Positions 1-12,345 of a stretch of 64,000 nt of DNA are shown here, in pieces. This DNA comes from Homarus americanus (taxonomy: Eukaryota > Arthropoda > Malacostraca > Decapoda > Nephropidae), in NCBI RefSeq assembly GCF_018991925.1, contig NW_024735304.1, forward strand, positions 1 to 64,000, read 5' to 3'. The notes under the pieces are model-generated. The model saw only the letters and a program-made list of their open reading frames with translations. It did no database searches and was not told the DNA's origin. A program made the translations under genes and the position numbers. The stretch's first letter is position 1. Each line of letters begins with the position of its first letter.

Positions 1-620
1 GATCTGTCTATTTATCTCTTTCTTCCTACTCTCTGTCTCTTTCTCTACCATCATCACTCTCTCTCTCTCTGTCCCTTTCTTCCTCCCTTCTCCCTTCGCT
101 CTCTTTCTCTCCTTTTCTCTTATACTTCCTGTGTCACTCTATGTCTCTCCTCTCACACTTCCTCTCTGCCACTCTCTCATCCTCTTTTCCTCTCATTTTT
201 CTCTCTTTATTCTCCCTCTCTCTCTTCCTCCCCTCCACCTAACTTCCCGTTCTTTACCCCAATACCCTCAACCTTTTCTCTCTGTTCTCGCCCCCCTCTA
301 TTTATTCCTGCTTAATTTTTATCTTTTTCTCCTTCCCTCCTCCCTCACTTTCTCCAACTCTCCCTCTATCCCCCTCACCACCCTCCCCCCGCTCCCCTAT
401 CCCCCTCGCCTCTCACCCCTAATCCTCGCCTTCCAACTCTCCTGCATTCTTCCCTCCTCCTCTAATTCATTTTACCATTCCTTTCCCCCACTCCCCCATC
501 TCCCCTCCTCCCACCTCACTCCCCCCACCCCACCCCTACCTCTTTCTTTCTCCCTCCTTCTCCTGCTTCACCTCAATCACACCCTCACCTCTCTCTCTCT
601 CTCTCTCTTCCAAATTTTAG
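1..620. repeat. Polypyrimidine CT-rich low-complexity tract
   Basis: Almost every base on the plus strand is C or T, with short CTCTCT and CCCTCC runs. A 208-codon frame crosses it, but its Leu/Ser/Pro composition is what any CT-rich strand encodes, so it is not called a gene. Such mirror-like pyrimidine tracts can form triplex DNA in principle. Confidence 0.85.
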
Positions 621-843
621 ATTATTTTCGCTTGAGGAATATCGGCAGTGGAGGAAAATCGACTTCGTACCCGTGTATACTCCTCAATCTTTTGTTCGCT
701 ATCTCTCAAAATAAAACGCGAATTTGCATATCTGATTACATTATTGTGCTTCGATGATTGTGGGGGCCACTTTTGCTAAATTTGATACCGTTTTTCAATA
801 CGGTAAAAATCCATGAGGTTTTCAAATAGAATTAGAATTTGAT
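621..843. other. Short AT-rich unique spacer
   Basis: Non-repetitive DNA between the CT-rich tract and the G-rich array. No coding or RNA signature was seen. Confidence 0.5.
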
Positions 844-1160
844 GCTTAAAGGTGAAAGGGATGAAGTGGTGGGTTGTGGGATTAGGGGGGGTTGTGGGGG
901 GGTTGTGAGTGCCAGGGGTGTTGTGGGATTAGGGGCCGTGAATATGTGTTGTAGGAGTTGTAGGAGTGGGGGTTATAAGAGTTGGGGTTGTGGGGGTTGT
1001 GAGGTGGGGGTTGTGGTTCTTGGGAATTGATGGTTGTGGGCGTTGTGGGACTAAGGGGTTGTGGGAGTTGTGGGACTAAGGGGTTGTGGGAGTTGTTTGT
1101 TATGGGAGTTGGAGGTTAAGCGAGTGTCAGTTGTGGGAGTGCTGTTGTGGGAAGGGGAGT
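844..1160. repeat. G-rich degenerate minisatellite
   Basis: Repeated GTTGTGGG / GGACTAAGGG words, clearest at about 1025-1100 where GTTGTGGGACTAAGGG recurs. Runs of three or more G at short spacing give this strand G-quadruplex potential, which is inference only. No gene is called. Confidence 0.75.
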
Positions 1161-1565
1161 GGGGGGTAGAAGGGAAAGGATCATCGAGCTAGATGGCTAT
1201 ATTGTGTGTTTTTTGTTTTGGTTCCAACAATCAGCTGTTGTTGAAGGCATGACGTCACCAGAACAGCTGACGATCAGACATAAACATAAGAGAAGGATCA
1301 GATGTCTTTTAACTTGTGTGTATAAACTTACGATGCTAAATGCTGCCTTGTTTCTCATGATAAACCAATCGAGAAGAATATACAAGTTGGGGGGGATGGT
1401 TGATCTGAGGAGAGTAACTGCAGGAAACTGAGTAAAAGTCATGATGGTGGAGTGTGACTTCGTGCGTCGTGAGGAAGGCTCAGTGTTTGGTGGTCATGAC
1501 ACTTAGTGACCTGAGAACCCGTGGAGACCTCTGCCAGCCACACCAGCAGTACCCAGTCACTCACT
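1161..1565. other. Unique DNA upstream of short retroelement
   Basis: Overlapping short frames occur on both strands (1147-1431 plus, 1197-1442 minus), but neither has a recognisable domain. 1442-1560 could be the older 5' part of the retroelement starting at 1584. It does not match the sequence preceding the other two copies, so it is left unassigned. Confidence 0.4.
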
Positions 1566-1586
1566 CACACACACACACACACACAC
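1566..1586. repeat. (AC)n flanking the 5' side of a short retroelement
   Basis: About ten AC units run directly into the first 80-bp module of the element. A longer (AC)n follows the same element's 3' tail at 2066-2135. Confidence 0.9.
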
Positions 1587-1823
1587 CACCCGGAGTCTCA
1601 ATGACCACGTGAGGTCCTTCATATCAACACCCGAGGACGAGTTACTACGCCACGTGAACACCACACCACCCGGAGTCTCAATGACCACGTGAGGTCCTTC
1701 ATATCAACACCCGAGGATGAGTTACTACGCCACGTGAACACCACACCACCCGGAGTCTCAATGACCACGTGAGGTCCTTCATATCAACACCCGAGGATGA
1801 GTTACTACGCCACGTGAACACCA
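1584..1823 (+). repeat. Three tandem 80-bp modules
   Basis: Units begin at 1584, 1664 and 1744 and are nearly identical; a GACGAG to GATGAG change separates units 2 and 3 from unit 1. Each carries two CACGTG palindromes. Copy number differs between relatives: three here, two at 49532-49690, one at about 62395-62475. Confidence 0.9.
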
Positions 1824-2064
1824 CACCACATCAGGCAGACGTCTCAATGACCAGCCCATGCCCGGGCCATCAACTGTAAACTATAATAATTTGTATGTTA
1901 AATTCATGTTCCTTCTTCTTTGAGTAATGAAAGCTTTTGTTAAACGATCCATCTACCCCATGGCTTTGTATGTAATAAGTCATTTTTGTCCAATGTATAT
2001 TTTCAGCCTTCGGGCTGCGGAATTTTTCAATAAACCGTTAATTATTATTATTATTATTTATTAT

Positions 2065-2065
<1 letters not shown>
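1584..2065 (+). mobile_element. Short non-LTR retroelement with LINE-like 3' end (copy 1)
   Basis: This non-coding element has a head of three 80-bp tandem modules (1584-1823), a partial fourth, and a body from the GCCCGGGCCATC motif near 1858. Its 3' end has a hairpin at 2004-2017 (CAGCC stem, TTCG loop, GGCTG stem), AATAAACCGTTAATTATT and an imperfect TTA tail. The same body and tail recur at 49532-49892 and about 62390-62728. Only the last 60 or so bases match the family A LINE end (compare 57352-57405). It is either a SINE that borrowed a LINE 3' end or the 3' UTR of a related, heavily truncated LINE. No tRNA-like A or B box was found. (AC)n arrays lie on both sides. Confidence 0.75.

Positions 2066-2135
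<70 letters not shown>
2066..2135. repeat. (AC)n microsatellite 3' of short retroelement
   Basis: About 35 AC units, starting a few bases after the TTA tail of the preceding element. Confidence 0.95.
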
Positions 2136-2137
<2 letters not shown>

Positions 2138-2847
2138 GAAACTTTACCAGGAAAAATTATACTAAAGAGTTCACATATGATACGAACATCCCCTTACAAA
2201 GATCTTTCATGATTCTTTAGTCTCAGTTACATGAATCAAACACTACCATAATGCACCTTAAGAAACACTCTGTACATACGCTGGGTCACCTTCCTTCAGT
2301 GTCCAAAACCTAGACTTAAAGAGTGTATTAGATGGTAACGTAGCTGGCAGTGTTCTGGAAGGTTTCACAACAAAATCTTATAGCTAACAACACGGTAATC
2401 CAAGACAATATACATCTTAAACTTGACACACATGACTAAAAACTGTATCGTGTATCTTAATAATTTTAAAGAAATATCTGGGATTTTTTCTATTCTGACG
2501 TGTTGCTCATCTTTAGTCCCTTTTAGTATTTTCTCTTCATCCATTTATTCCCCCCATTATTTTTACATTTACAACTAGTGACCTTTTCATATATGTTTCT
2601 ATTTCCACTAAATGTATAGATATTTTTATTATTGGTCGAGTCATTAAAGTTGTTCCAAACATTATTATTAATATTGATGATAACACAAAAGTAAACACGA
2701 TCTACAACTCCCTGGAAAAGTGAAGTTGTGTTCAGATACCCACTAAAATAAGCAACAGATTCACCCACTAAACACCTTAATAAACAACTATGTAATCAAA
2801 TTAACAAACAACCATATTTTAAACAACTCAAGAAACAAACTTATGAA
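2136..2847. other. AT-rich unique DNA
   Basis: Nothing recognisable on either strand. An 81-codon minus frame (2523-2768) is Asn-rich, has no motif and is probably chance. Confidence 0.6.
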
Positions 2848-2971
2848 CATCTTAAGTAACAACTCTTCAACATCTTAAGTAACAACTCTTCAACATCTTA
2901 AGTAACAACTCTTCAACATCTTAAGTAACAACTCTTCAACATCTTAAGTAACAACTCTTCAACATCTCAAG
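2848..2971. repeat. 23-bp minisatellite, five units
   Basis: Unit core CATCTTAAGTAACAACTC, with perfect 23-bp periodicity from 2848 to 2962, then a diverged partial copy. Confidence 0.95.
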
Positions 2972-3270
2972 AAGTTACTAACTCTTGGGTGTGTTTGTAT
3001 TATATTAGTAAACGGGTTTATAAATTTTTGAATATTTTAGTTAAAAACCTGACCATTCCGAAGGTACCCCAGCCAGCAGCACACAATAAAGGTACCGGTA
3101 CGGGATAATATATTCAACCAAGAGCTTGTTCGGTCGTATCTCACTTAACTGCCAGCTAGCATAATGTGACCCAAATTAACTAAAGTGAATAAGCTTGGAC
3201 CAAACTATTCCCAAACAAAGAAAACTGGATCTACTGACACTAAGTTCCACCTTACTCAATGTAGCCGAAT
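2972..3270. other. Unique intergenic DNA
   Basis: No coding, RNA or transposon signature was recognised. Confidence 0.5.
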
Positions 3271-3422
3271 CAAACCTAACCTAACCAAACCTAACGTAAC
3301 CAAACCTAGCTTACCCTAACCTAACCTAACCTAACTTAACCTAATCTAACCTAACTGAATGTATCCGAATCAAACGTAACGTAATGCAACGTAACGTAAC
3401 GTAACATAACGTAACGTAACCT
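3271..3422. repeat. Degenerate telomere-like CCTAA block and derived CGTAA block
   Basis: The first half is built of CCTAA words, the complement of the arthropod telomere unit TTAGG. The second half uses CGTAA/GTAAC. Each half is preceded by a near-copy of the same leader (CCGAATCAAAC, at about 3265 and 3365), so the whole looks like an ancient duplication of about 100 bp followed by separate homogenisation. Confidence 0.75.
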
Positions 3423-3523
3423 ATTGATCAAAGTTTCCGTAGGGCTGGGAAGAAGCTCTAGGTGACACAACCCAAGACTCACCTCAACAAAACAACTATA
3501 TTTACACCTTCATCAATCAACAC

Positions 3524-3569
3524 CAATACAATACAATACAATACAATACAATACAATACAATACAATAA
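3524..3569. repeat. (CAATA)n pentanucleotide microsatellite
   Basis: About nine perfect CAATA units. Confidence 0.95.
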
Positions 3570-3879
3570 TTAAATGAAAATAAAAAGAAAAAAGAAACAA
3601 AAACTTACACCAAGGAAAAATTTAGGGGGGGGCGAAGGGGGAAGGGTTAAGGATCCACCCCAGAAAAGAAACGCCGATTAAAAAGCACTTTGCCTTAATC
3701 CTTAGCAAAGGTAATTAAATGAGGAAAAGTTCATATGTGGGCTTAAATCACTCTGGGCTTAATTATGAGTGAGCAGGTGATCCCGCAGGACTACAAGACG
3801 GCAGCTTTATACCCTCTATTTATTATTGTCTCGATAAATAACAATCATTGGGCCTGGTTAGTTAATAGGTTGTGTGTGG
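3570..3879. other. Unique intergenic DNA
   Basis: Mixed-composition sequence with a short G run near 3628. No gene was recognised. Confidence 0.5.
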
Positions 3880-4150
3880 GGGAACGGGTAGGGGTAGGGG
3901 GGAGGGGGTTAGTGGTGGTGGTAGTGATGAGGAATGGGGGTGGTAGGGGTTGGTGATGGGGGGATAGTAGTGGTGATGGTGCTGGTAGGGATAGTAGTGG
4001 TGTTGGTGGGGATAGTGGTGGTGGTGCTGGGGGTTGATGATTGGGGATAGTGATGGTGGTGATGGGGGGTGGTGAGGAATGGGGTGCTGGGGGTTGGTGA
4101 TGGGATATAGTTGTGGTGGGGGTGTTGGTGATTGTGGTGGAGTGAGGGGA
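3880..4150. repeat. GGT/GGGGAT-rich degenerate minisatellite
   Basis: GGTGGTGATGGGGGATAG-type words repeat irregularly. The minus-strand frame 3909-4196 is a Thr/Pro/His-rich shadow of this repeat and is not called as a gene. Confidence 0.8.
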
Positions 4151-4515
4151 TGGGTGAGGGATGTTTGGTTGTGTTAGCTCGAAGGGAAGAGGGCAAGTTA
4201 GCCTCCTTACGTGAGAGGATGAGGCAGGAGAGAGGGAGACTGGTTACCGCGGGAACTACTGATTTTTAGTTTAACAAATTTATGGACAAAGCTTGGAGTT
4301 CAGTTTGCCTATTCTGAGTAATTCAGTCAGGTTTTGACACTGAAGGTGGTGTCAATTCTCACTGCCACGCAGGAGAGAGGTTCGTACACAAAGGAATAGA
4401 TCATATTCATTAACAGTATATAAAGGTCAGATTCATGTGGGTTGATGTCGCTGTTCACTGCCATGCAGGACAGTGGTTCATATACATTGGACGTCATATT
4501 CTAATTGAAGACTAA
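4151..4515. other. Unique intergenic DNA
   Basis: Two near-repeats of GTTCACTGCCATGCAGGA / TCTCACTGCCACGCAGGA (about 4360 and 4453) hint at an old duplication. Otherwise nothing was recognised. Confidence 0.4.
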
Positions 4516-5298
4516 TCAGTGTGGGCTAGCAAATATGGGATAAACAGTAAGAATGTCCTTAAGCACACCTGATTCAATGTAGTAATTACAAAGTTCATGA
4601 TACAATAAGCCAGGTTGCCTCAAGTCTTTGACAGTGTTACATCCAATAATAGAGTGTTCAAATGTATGCTTTAAAGGTTTATCACAAAGTTTACATGCTG
4701 AGTGTTCCGGTATGGGTACAGCGCTACTAACTTGCCAGATGTGTCTGTATCCTAGCCTAATTCTGGCCACGACTACATCACATTGTCTGGTTCTGTCCTT
4801 ATGCTGGCCCTACCGGTACCTCTCGTCACAAAATTTGTCATATTTACTAATGCTACAACTGCCAGGTCTCTCTGCATTTCTCAATTCTTCTAGATCAGAG
4901 TCGATGAATCTGACTAGGAATATTTTTAGTACAGCATTGGACAGGCCAAGGTCACGGTCAACATTTTCTTTCTTGCATGCCTCATTAGCCAGTCTATCAG
5001 CACAGTCCTGATACCTAATTCCAATATGGGTCGGAATCCACACAAATTCGATACGAGAGTTGTTCTCATTGGCAGTTATCACATTTTTTTTAATATCACC
5101 TACAACTTAAGACATAGAACCTGACGGTCTGATCGTTGATTTCAAAGCACTTTGAGAGTCACAGAATATCACCCCACCTCCATTTTGTTTAAGGTAGTCT
5201 GTAGCTAAGTAGATTCCAGTTAGTTCAGTTTGTGTTGTGCTGGCCCAGTTGGTCAGCCTTTGCTTGTTTGACACTATCATATCTTTTTCTTTATACAT
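4516..5298 (-). pseudogene. C-terminal remnant of an RNase H-bearing LINE polyprotein
   Basis: One minus-strand frame runs 261 codons with only two in-frame stops (near 5107 and 4807). The upstream part has RNase H-type motifs: TELTGIYLA with the catalytic-type Glu, FCDSQSALK with Asp, then WIPTHIGIRYQDCADRLAN with the His and Asp expected at the end of the domain. The downstream part, from RIRLGYRH, has a CKLCD...H...GC Cys/His cluster typical of the last segment of RNase H-carrying LINEs such as the I group. Endonuclease and reverse transcriptase are absent; the element is cut off near 5300, just before the CT-rich minisatellite. Clade is uncertain. Confidence 0.8.
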
Positions 5299-5384
5299 AT
5301 ATTACAACTGCACAGCTCAGACGGTCATGTACTGAAGGCCACTGCCTACACTCTACTTCGACCAGCTGAGGAAACGATACAAAG

Positions 5385-8300
5385 TTTTCTCCTCACCCTC
5401 CTCTCCTTCCTCTCTCTTCTCTCCTTCCTCTCTCTTCCCACCCTCCTCCCCTTCCTCTCTCTTCCCACCCTCCTCTCCTTCCTCTCTCTTCCCACCCTCC
5501 TCTCCTTCTTCTCTCTTCTCACCCTCCTCTCCTTCCTCTCTCTTCCCACCCTCCTCTCCTTCCTCTCTCTTCTCTCCTTCCTCTCTCTTCTCACCCTCCT
5601 CTCCTTCCCTCTCCTTCCTCTCTCTTCCCCACCCTCCCTCCCCTTCACCTCTCCTTCCTCTCTCTTCTCTCCTTCCTCTCTCTTCCCACCCTCCTCCCCT
5701 TCCTCTCTCTTCCCACCCTCCTCTCCTTCCTCTCTCTTCCCACCCTCCTCTCCTTCTTCTCTCTTCTCACCCTCCTCTCCTTCCTCTCTCTTCTCTCCTT
5801 CCTCTCTCTTCTCACCCTCCTCTCCTTCCTTTCTCTTCTTACCCTCCTCTCCTTCCTCTCTCTTCCCACCCTCCTCCCCTTCCTCTCTCTTCTCACCCTC
5901 CTCTCCTTCCTCGCTCTTCCCACCCTCCTCTCCTTCCTCTCTCTTCCCCACCCTCCTCTCCATCCTCTCTCTTGTCCTCTCTCTTCAACCCTCCTCCTCT
6001 CCTTCCTCTCTCTTCCTCTCTCTTCTCCCTTCTCTCTTCTCACCCTCCTCTCCTTCCTCTCTCTTCCCACCCTCCTCCCTTCCTCTCTCTTCTCACCCTC
6101 CTCTCCTTCTCTCTTCCCCACCCTCCTCCCCTTCCTCTCTCTTCCCACCCTCCTCTCCTTCCTCTCTCTTCCCCTCTTCCCACCCTCCTCTCCTTCCTCT
6201 CTCTTCCCACCCTCCTCTCCTTCCTCTCTCTTCCCACCCTCCTCCTCCTCCCTTCCTCTCTCTTCCCACCCTCCTCTCCCTTCCTCTCTCTTCCCACCCT
6301 CCTCTCCTTCCTTCTCTTCCCACCCCTCATCTCCTTCCTCTCTCTTCCCACCCTCCTCTCCTTCCTCTTTCTTCCCACCCTCCTCCCCTTCCTCTCTCTT
6401 CCCACCCTCCTCTCCTTCCTTTCTCTTCTTACCCTCCTCCCCTTCCTCTCTCTTCCCACCCTCCTCTCCCTTCCTTTCTCTTCTCATCCTCCTCTCCTTC
6501 CTTTCTCTTCCCACCCTCATCTCCTTCCTCTCTCTTCCCACCCTCCTCCTCCTTCCTCTTTCTTCCCACCCTCATCCTTCCTCTCTCTTCCCACCCTCCT
6601 CTCCTTCCTTTCTCTTCTCACCTCCCTCTCCCTTCCATCTCTCTTCTCACCCTCCTCTCTCCTTCCATTCTCTTCTTACCCTCCTCCCCTTCCTCTCTTC
6701 TCACCCTCCTCCCCTTCCTCTCTCTTCCCACCTCCTCTCCTTCCTTTCTCTTCTTACCCTCCTCCCCTTCCTCTCTCTTCCCACCTCCCTCTCCTTCCTT
6801 TCTCTTCTCACCCTCCTCTCCTTCCTCTTTCTTCCCACCTCATCTCCTTCCTCTCTCTTCCCCACCCTCCTCCCTTCCTTTCTCTTCTCACCCTCCTCTC
6901 CTTCCTTTCTCTTCTTACCCTCCTCTCCTTCCTCTCTCTTCCCCCTCCTCTCTCCTTCCTTTCTCTTCTCACCCCTCCTCTCCTTCCTTTTCTCTTCTTA
7001 CCCTCCTCTCCTTCCTCTCTCTTCCCACCTCCTCTCCTTCCTTTCTCTTCTTACCCTCCTCTCCTTCCTTTCTCTTCCCACCCTCATCTCCTTCCTCTCT
7101 CTTCCCACCCTCCTCTCCTTCCTCTTTCTTCCCACCCTCCTCTCCTTCCTCTCTCTTCTCACCCTCCTCTCCTTCCTTTCTCTTCTTACCCGCCTCTCCT
7201 TCCTCTCTCTTCCCACCCTCCTCTCCTTCCTTTCTCTTCTCACCCTCCTCTCCTTCCTTTCTCTTCTTACCCTCCTCTCCTTCCTCTCTCTTCCCACCCT
7301 CCTCTCCTTCCTTTCTCTTCTTACCCTCCTCTCCTTCCTTTCTCTTCCCACCCTCATCTCCTTCCTCTCTCTTCCCACCCCTCCTCTCCTTCCTCTTTCT
7401 TCCCACCCTCATCTCCTTCCTCTCTCTTCCCACCCTCCTCCCCTTCCTTTCTCTTCTCACCCTCCTCTCCTTCCTTTCTCTTCTTACCCTCCTCCTCTCC
7501 TTCCTCTCTCTTCCCACCCTCCTCCTTCCTTTCTCTTCTCACCCTCCTCTCCTTCCTCTCTCTTCTCACCCTCCTCTCCTTTCTCTTCACCCTCCTCCCC
7601 TTCCTCTCTCTTCTCACCCTCCTCTCCTTCCTCTCTCTTCTCACCCCTCCTCTCCTTCCTTTCTCTTCACCCTCCTCCCCTTCCTCTCTCTTCTCCTCCT
7701 CTCCTTCCCTTTCTCTTCCCACCCTCCTCCCCTTCCTCTCTCTTCTCACCCTCCTCTCTTCCTCTCTCTTCTCACCCCTCCTCTCCTTCCTCTCTCTTCT
7801 CACCCTCCTCTCCTTCCTTTCTCTTCCCACCCTCCCTCTCCTTCCTCTCTCTTCACCCTCCTCTCCTTCCTCTCTCTTCCCACCCTCCCTCTCCTTCCTC
7901 TCTCTTCCCCACCCTCCTCTCCTTCCTTTCTCTTCCCACCCTCCTCCCTTCCTCTCTCTTCTCACCCTCCTCTCCTTCCTCTCTCTTCTCACCCTCACTC
8001 TCCTTCCTTTCTCTTCCCATCCTCCTCCCTTCTCTCTGCCCACCCTCCTCCCCTTCCTCTCTCTGCCCACCCTCCCTCTCCTTCCTCTCTCTTCTCACCC
8101 TCCTCTCTCTCCTCTCTCTTCTCACCCTCCTCTCCTTCCTTTCTCTTCTCCACCCTCCTCTCCTTCCTTTCTCTTCTTACCCTCCTCTCCTTCCTCTCTC
8201 TTCCCACCCTCCTCTCCTTCCTTTCTCTTCTTACCCTCCTCCCCTTCCTCTCTCTTCCCACCCTCCTCCTTCCTCTCTCTGCCCACCCTCCTCTCCTTCC

Positions 8301-8857
8301 TCTCTCTTCTCACCCTCCTCTCTTTCCTCTCTCTTCCCACCCTCCTCCCCTTCCTCTCTCTGCCCACCTCTCCTTTCCTTTTCTTCCCACCCTCCTCTCC
8401 TTCCTTTCTCTTCTTACCCTCCTCCCTTCCTCTCTCTTCCCACCCTCCTCTCCTTCCTTTCTCTTCTTACCCTCCTCCCCTTCCTCTCTCTTCCCACCCT
8501 CATCTCCTTCCTCTCTCTCTTCCCACCCTCCTCTCCTTCCTCTCTCTTCTCTCCCCTCCTCTCCCTTCCTCTCTTCCCACCCTCTCCCCTTCCTCTCTCT
8601 GCCCACCCTCCTCTCCTTCCTCTCTCTTCTCCCCTCCACTCTCTTTCCTCTCTCTTCCCACCCCTCATCTCCTTTCTCTCTCTTTCCACCCTCCTCTCTC
8701 TCCTCTCTCTTCCCCACCCTCCTCTCCTTCCTCTCTCTTCCCACCCTCCTCTCCTTCCTCTCTCTTCCCACCCTCCTCTCCTTCCTCTCTTCCCACCCTC
8801 TTCTCCTTCCTCTCTCTTCTCACCCTCTCTCTTTCCTCTCTCTTCTCACCCTCCTCC
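5385..8857. repeat. Large CT-rich 27-bp minisatellite
   Basis: About 130 diverged copies of a unit containing CCTTCCTCTCTCTTCCCACC and CCTCCTCT, with variants such as CTTTCTCTTCTTACCC. Because 27 is divisible by three and the unit lacks stops in several frames, it creates very long false frames on both strands, including 1039 codons on plus (5972-9091) and up to 298 Glu/Arg-rich codons on minus. Repeated single-base insertions and deletions shift the periodicity, which argues against selection for a protein. Confidence 0.92.
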
Positions 8858-9033
8858 CCTTCCTCCCTCCTTCCTTTCTCCCTCCTCCTTCCTTCCTCCC
8901 TCCCTTCCTTTCTCCCTCCCTTCCTCCTTCCCTCCCTCCCTTCCTTTCTCCCTCCTTCCTTTCTCCCTCCTTCCTCCTTCCCTCCCTCCCTTCCTTTCTC
9001 CTCCTTCCTTTCTCCTCCCTCCCCCCTCCCCTC
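8858..9033. repeat. CCTTCCTCC-type pyrimidine repeat
   Basis: A short-period repeat of TTCCTCCCTCC and TTTCTCCC adjoins the 27-bp array and probably arose from it by local slippage. Confidence 0.85.
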
Positions 9034-9574
9034 ACCACACCAGGTTGGAGAAGAATGGGAGAGAGAGATGAAGAATCACCATAAACTATAGACAAACTAA
9101 TATGCAAATTTCTTTACAAAAATATGAACAGATAACATAAAACTATTTACAAAAGGAAGAAAACAAAAGACATAATTACTTGGTTTCTGGGGTTAAGTTC
9201 CCCCGTGACATAGAGAGTTATTTTCTTTTCTTATTGACGAGTAACGAGTAACTTAGTTCGAGGGGACGAGAGACGACTGGACAAGTATTGGGAAAAAGAA
9301 ACAAGCCTTCATATTTATAATTAACAATATTTTATAACTTACTCAAAATTCGTATAAAGTCTCTCGCTGTTTATACACTTCTTAAGAGAGAATAAATAAT
9401 TTAAGTTCAGTGAGTCTTTCTTAATAGCATATTTTACTTAACGAGGAAACAATAACTTTTTGTAGTTTTTATTTGTATTCTGTTGTTTATCTTGGTAATT
9501 TAAGTTGTACAGGACCAGAGTAGAGAGGTGTGTCCTGAGCTGTGGTCTGACGAACGGGTTATGGAGGGGGAGTA
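9034..9574. other. AT-rich unique DNA
   Basis: No gene, RNA or mobile-element signature was recognised. Confidence 0.5.
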
Positions 9575-9969
9575 TTGATGTCTGGGAGGGAGAGGAGAGG
9601 AGAGGAGAGGAGAGGAGAGGAGAGGAGAGGAGAGAGGGGACAATAGATAAGAAATGGGAAGAGAGGGGAGAGGAGATAGGTTAGGGGGGAAAGGGAGAGG
9701 AGAGGAGGAGGAGTGATGAGAAGGGCCAAGAGAGGAAGGAAAAATGGGGAGAGGGGAGAAAGAGGAGAAGGGGAAAGGTGAAAACGAAGAAGAGAGGAGG
9801 AGGAGTGATGAAGGGGAGAGAGGAGGAAGACAATGAGAAGGAGAAGGGCGAAAGATGAGGAGCTTACATTATTAGTGTACCAAGCAGAGTGACTGTATAT
9901 GAAGCTGGCTGCTGTTCTCCTAATTGTACAAAGAGGAGATAATGCAGTCGTTACATGGATGAGAATATG

Positions 9970-10008
<39 letters not shown>

Positions 10009-10010
10009 AA
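9575..10010. repeat. Purine-rich tract with (GGAGA)n and (GA)n
   Basis: A (GGAGA)n core lies at about 9590-9640, followed by degenerate GAGGAG/GAAGAG sequence and then (GA)n at about 9969-10003. The minus-strand 189-codon frame across it is a CT-strand by-product. Confidence 0.85.
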
Positions 10011-10048
10011 GAGAGAAGGGGAAGTGTGATAATGATATTATTGATATT

Positions 10049-10050
<2 letters not shown>

Positions 10051-10117
<67 letters not shown>
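10051..10117. repeat. (TG)n microsatellite
   Basis: About 33 perfect TG units, without a recognisable retroelement next to it. Confidence 0.95.
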
Positions 10118-10119
<2 letters not shown>

Positions 10120-11089
10120 GGTAAGCAAGCGTATGAATGCGTGTTTATTTACATTACAACATCCGAAAACAAGCTCAGCTCTTCAATCAGTCACCCACGT
10201 ATAATAAAAACAAGGGTGGGAGGATTAAGACGCACAAGAGAACCCAGTATGTACCATAATAACATATTTACTAACGTTCAAAACACACAAACTCCCTAAC
10301 ATATAAGACTTGGTTGAAAAGCGAATTCCTCCGTGTGAGAGGAAAACAAATACGAAACGAAACAAAATGAAACAGATTTAACTAATATTTTTTAATGGGC
10401 CTTGTTTATTGTTTAAGTTGATTTAGTATACGGACCTTAAAGACTCTTCACTGAGTTACTTGTTGAAGGAGGAAAACACATCATAGATCTGAAGGATATA
10501 TTCTGTTTATTCTAATCTGGTGGTATTATTTAATGTTATTGCGTAAACAAAGAAAAAGTCAAGGACGAACGGACGGACGAGGCCTTCTTCCTACACCCGC
10601 CGGTCTGTTGTCAGTGAAGAGGCGATAATAACTACTATTTTTTCGAGATATGGAAGTATAATTTGACTTTAAATAAATAAATGTATTTTTATTATAGCTT
10701 GATAACCTACATGATAACCTAATCTATAGACATAAATTATTAAAAGACATTATAATTATCATAAAATGAAGGAGAAGGACGACTGAGAATTTGTTGTTCA
10801 CTGCTTTAAATTATGGCTGAAAATATGTCCCTCACACGCTAAAAACATCCATCAGTAAGTGAGGAAAATTGTTCGCTAAGACTAAATACAAAATCATGAT
10901 GTATCGACCCGCCTTAAAGAGTATTACGTGATATAATTTTCATTAAAAAATAAAACGCTAAGGATATAACTTCTACACATCAACTATTCTGAAATATTCA
11001 CCCAAATCCTCACGCTGTAAACGTCAGACGATTACGGAGAAAGAATCGGGGTGTCAGCCACTAGTTCTGACAGTCTGGTGCCAGGATTT
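10118..11089. other. AT-rich unique DNA
   Basis: Nearly 1 kb with no frame above noise and no motif recognised. Confidence 0.55.
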
Positions 11090-11095
11090 GTGTGT

Positions 11096-12301
<1,206 letters not shown>

Positions 12302-12302
12302 A

Positions 12303-12309
12303 TGTGTGT

Positions 12310-12340
<31 letters not shown>
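12303..12340. repeat. (GT)n adjacent to LINE tail
   Basis: About 18 GT units with one TATG interruption, touching the 3' tail of the family A LINE that follows. Confidence 0.95.

Positions 12341-12345
<5 letters not shown>

Noticed and set aside
5346..8771. Minus-strand Glu/Arg/Gly-rich frames that look like coiled-coil or nuclear proteins
   Set aside because: They are shadows of the same minisatellite. Registers change with each small indel and there is no unique sequence inside them.
5972..9091. A 1039-codon plus-strand frame rich in Leu, Ser, Pro and Phe
   Set aside because: It is the translation of a 27-bp CT minisatellite with frame-neutral period. Overlapping long frames exist on the other strand, codon use follows the repeat, and no domain is present.
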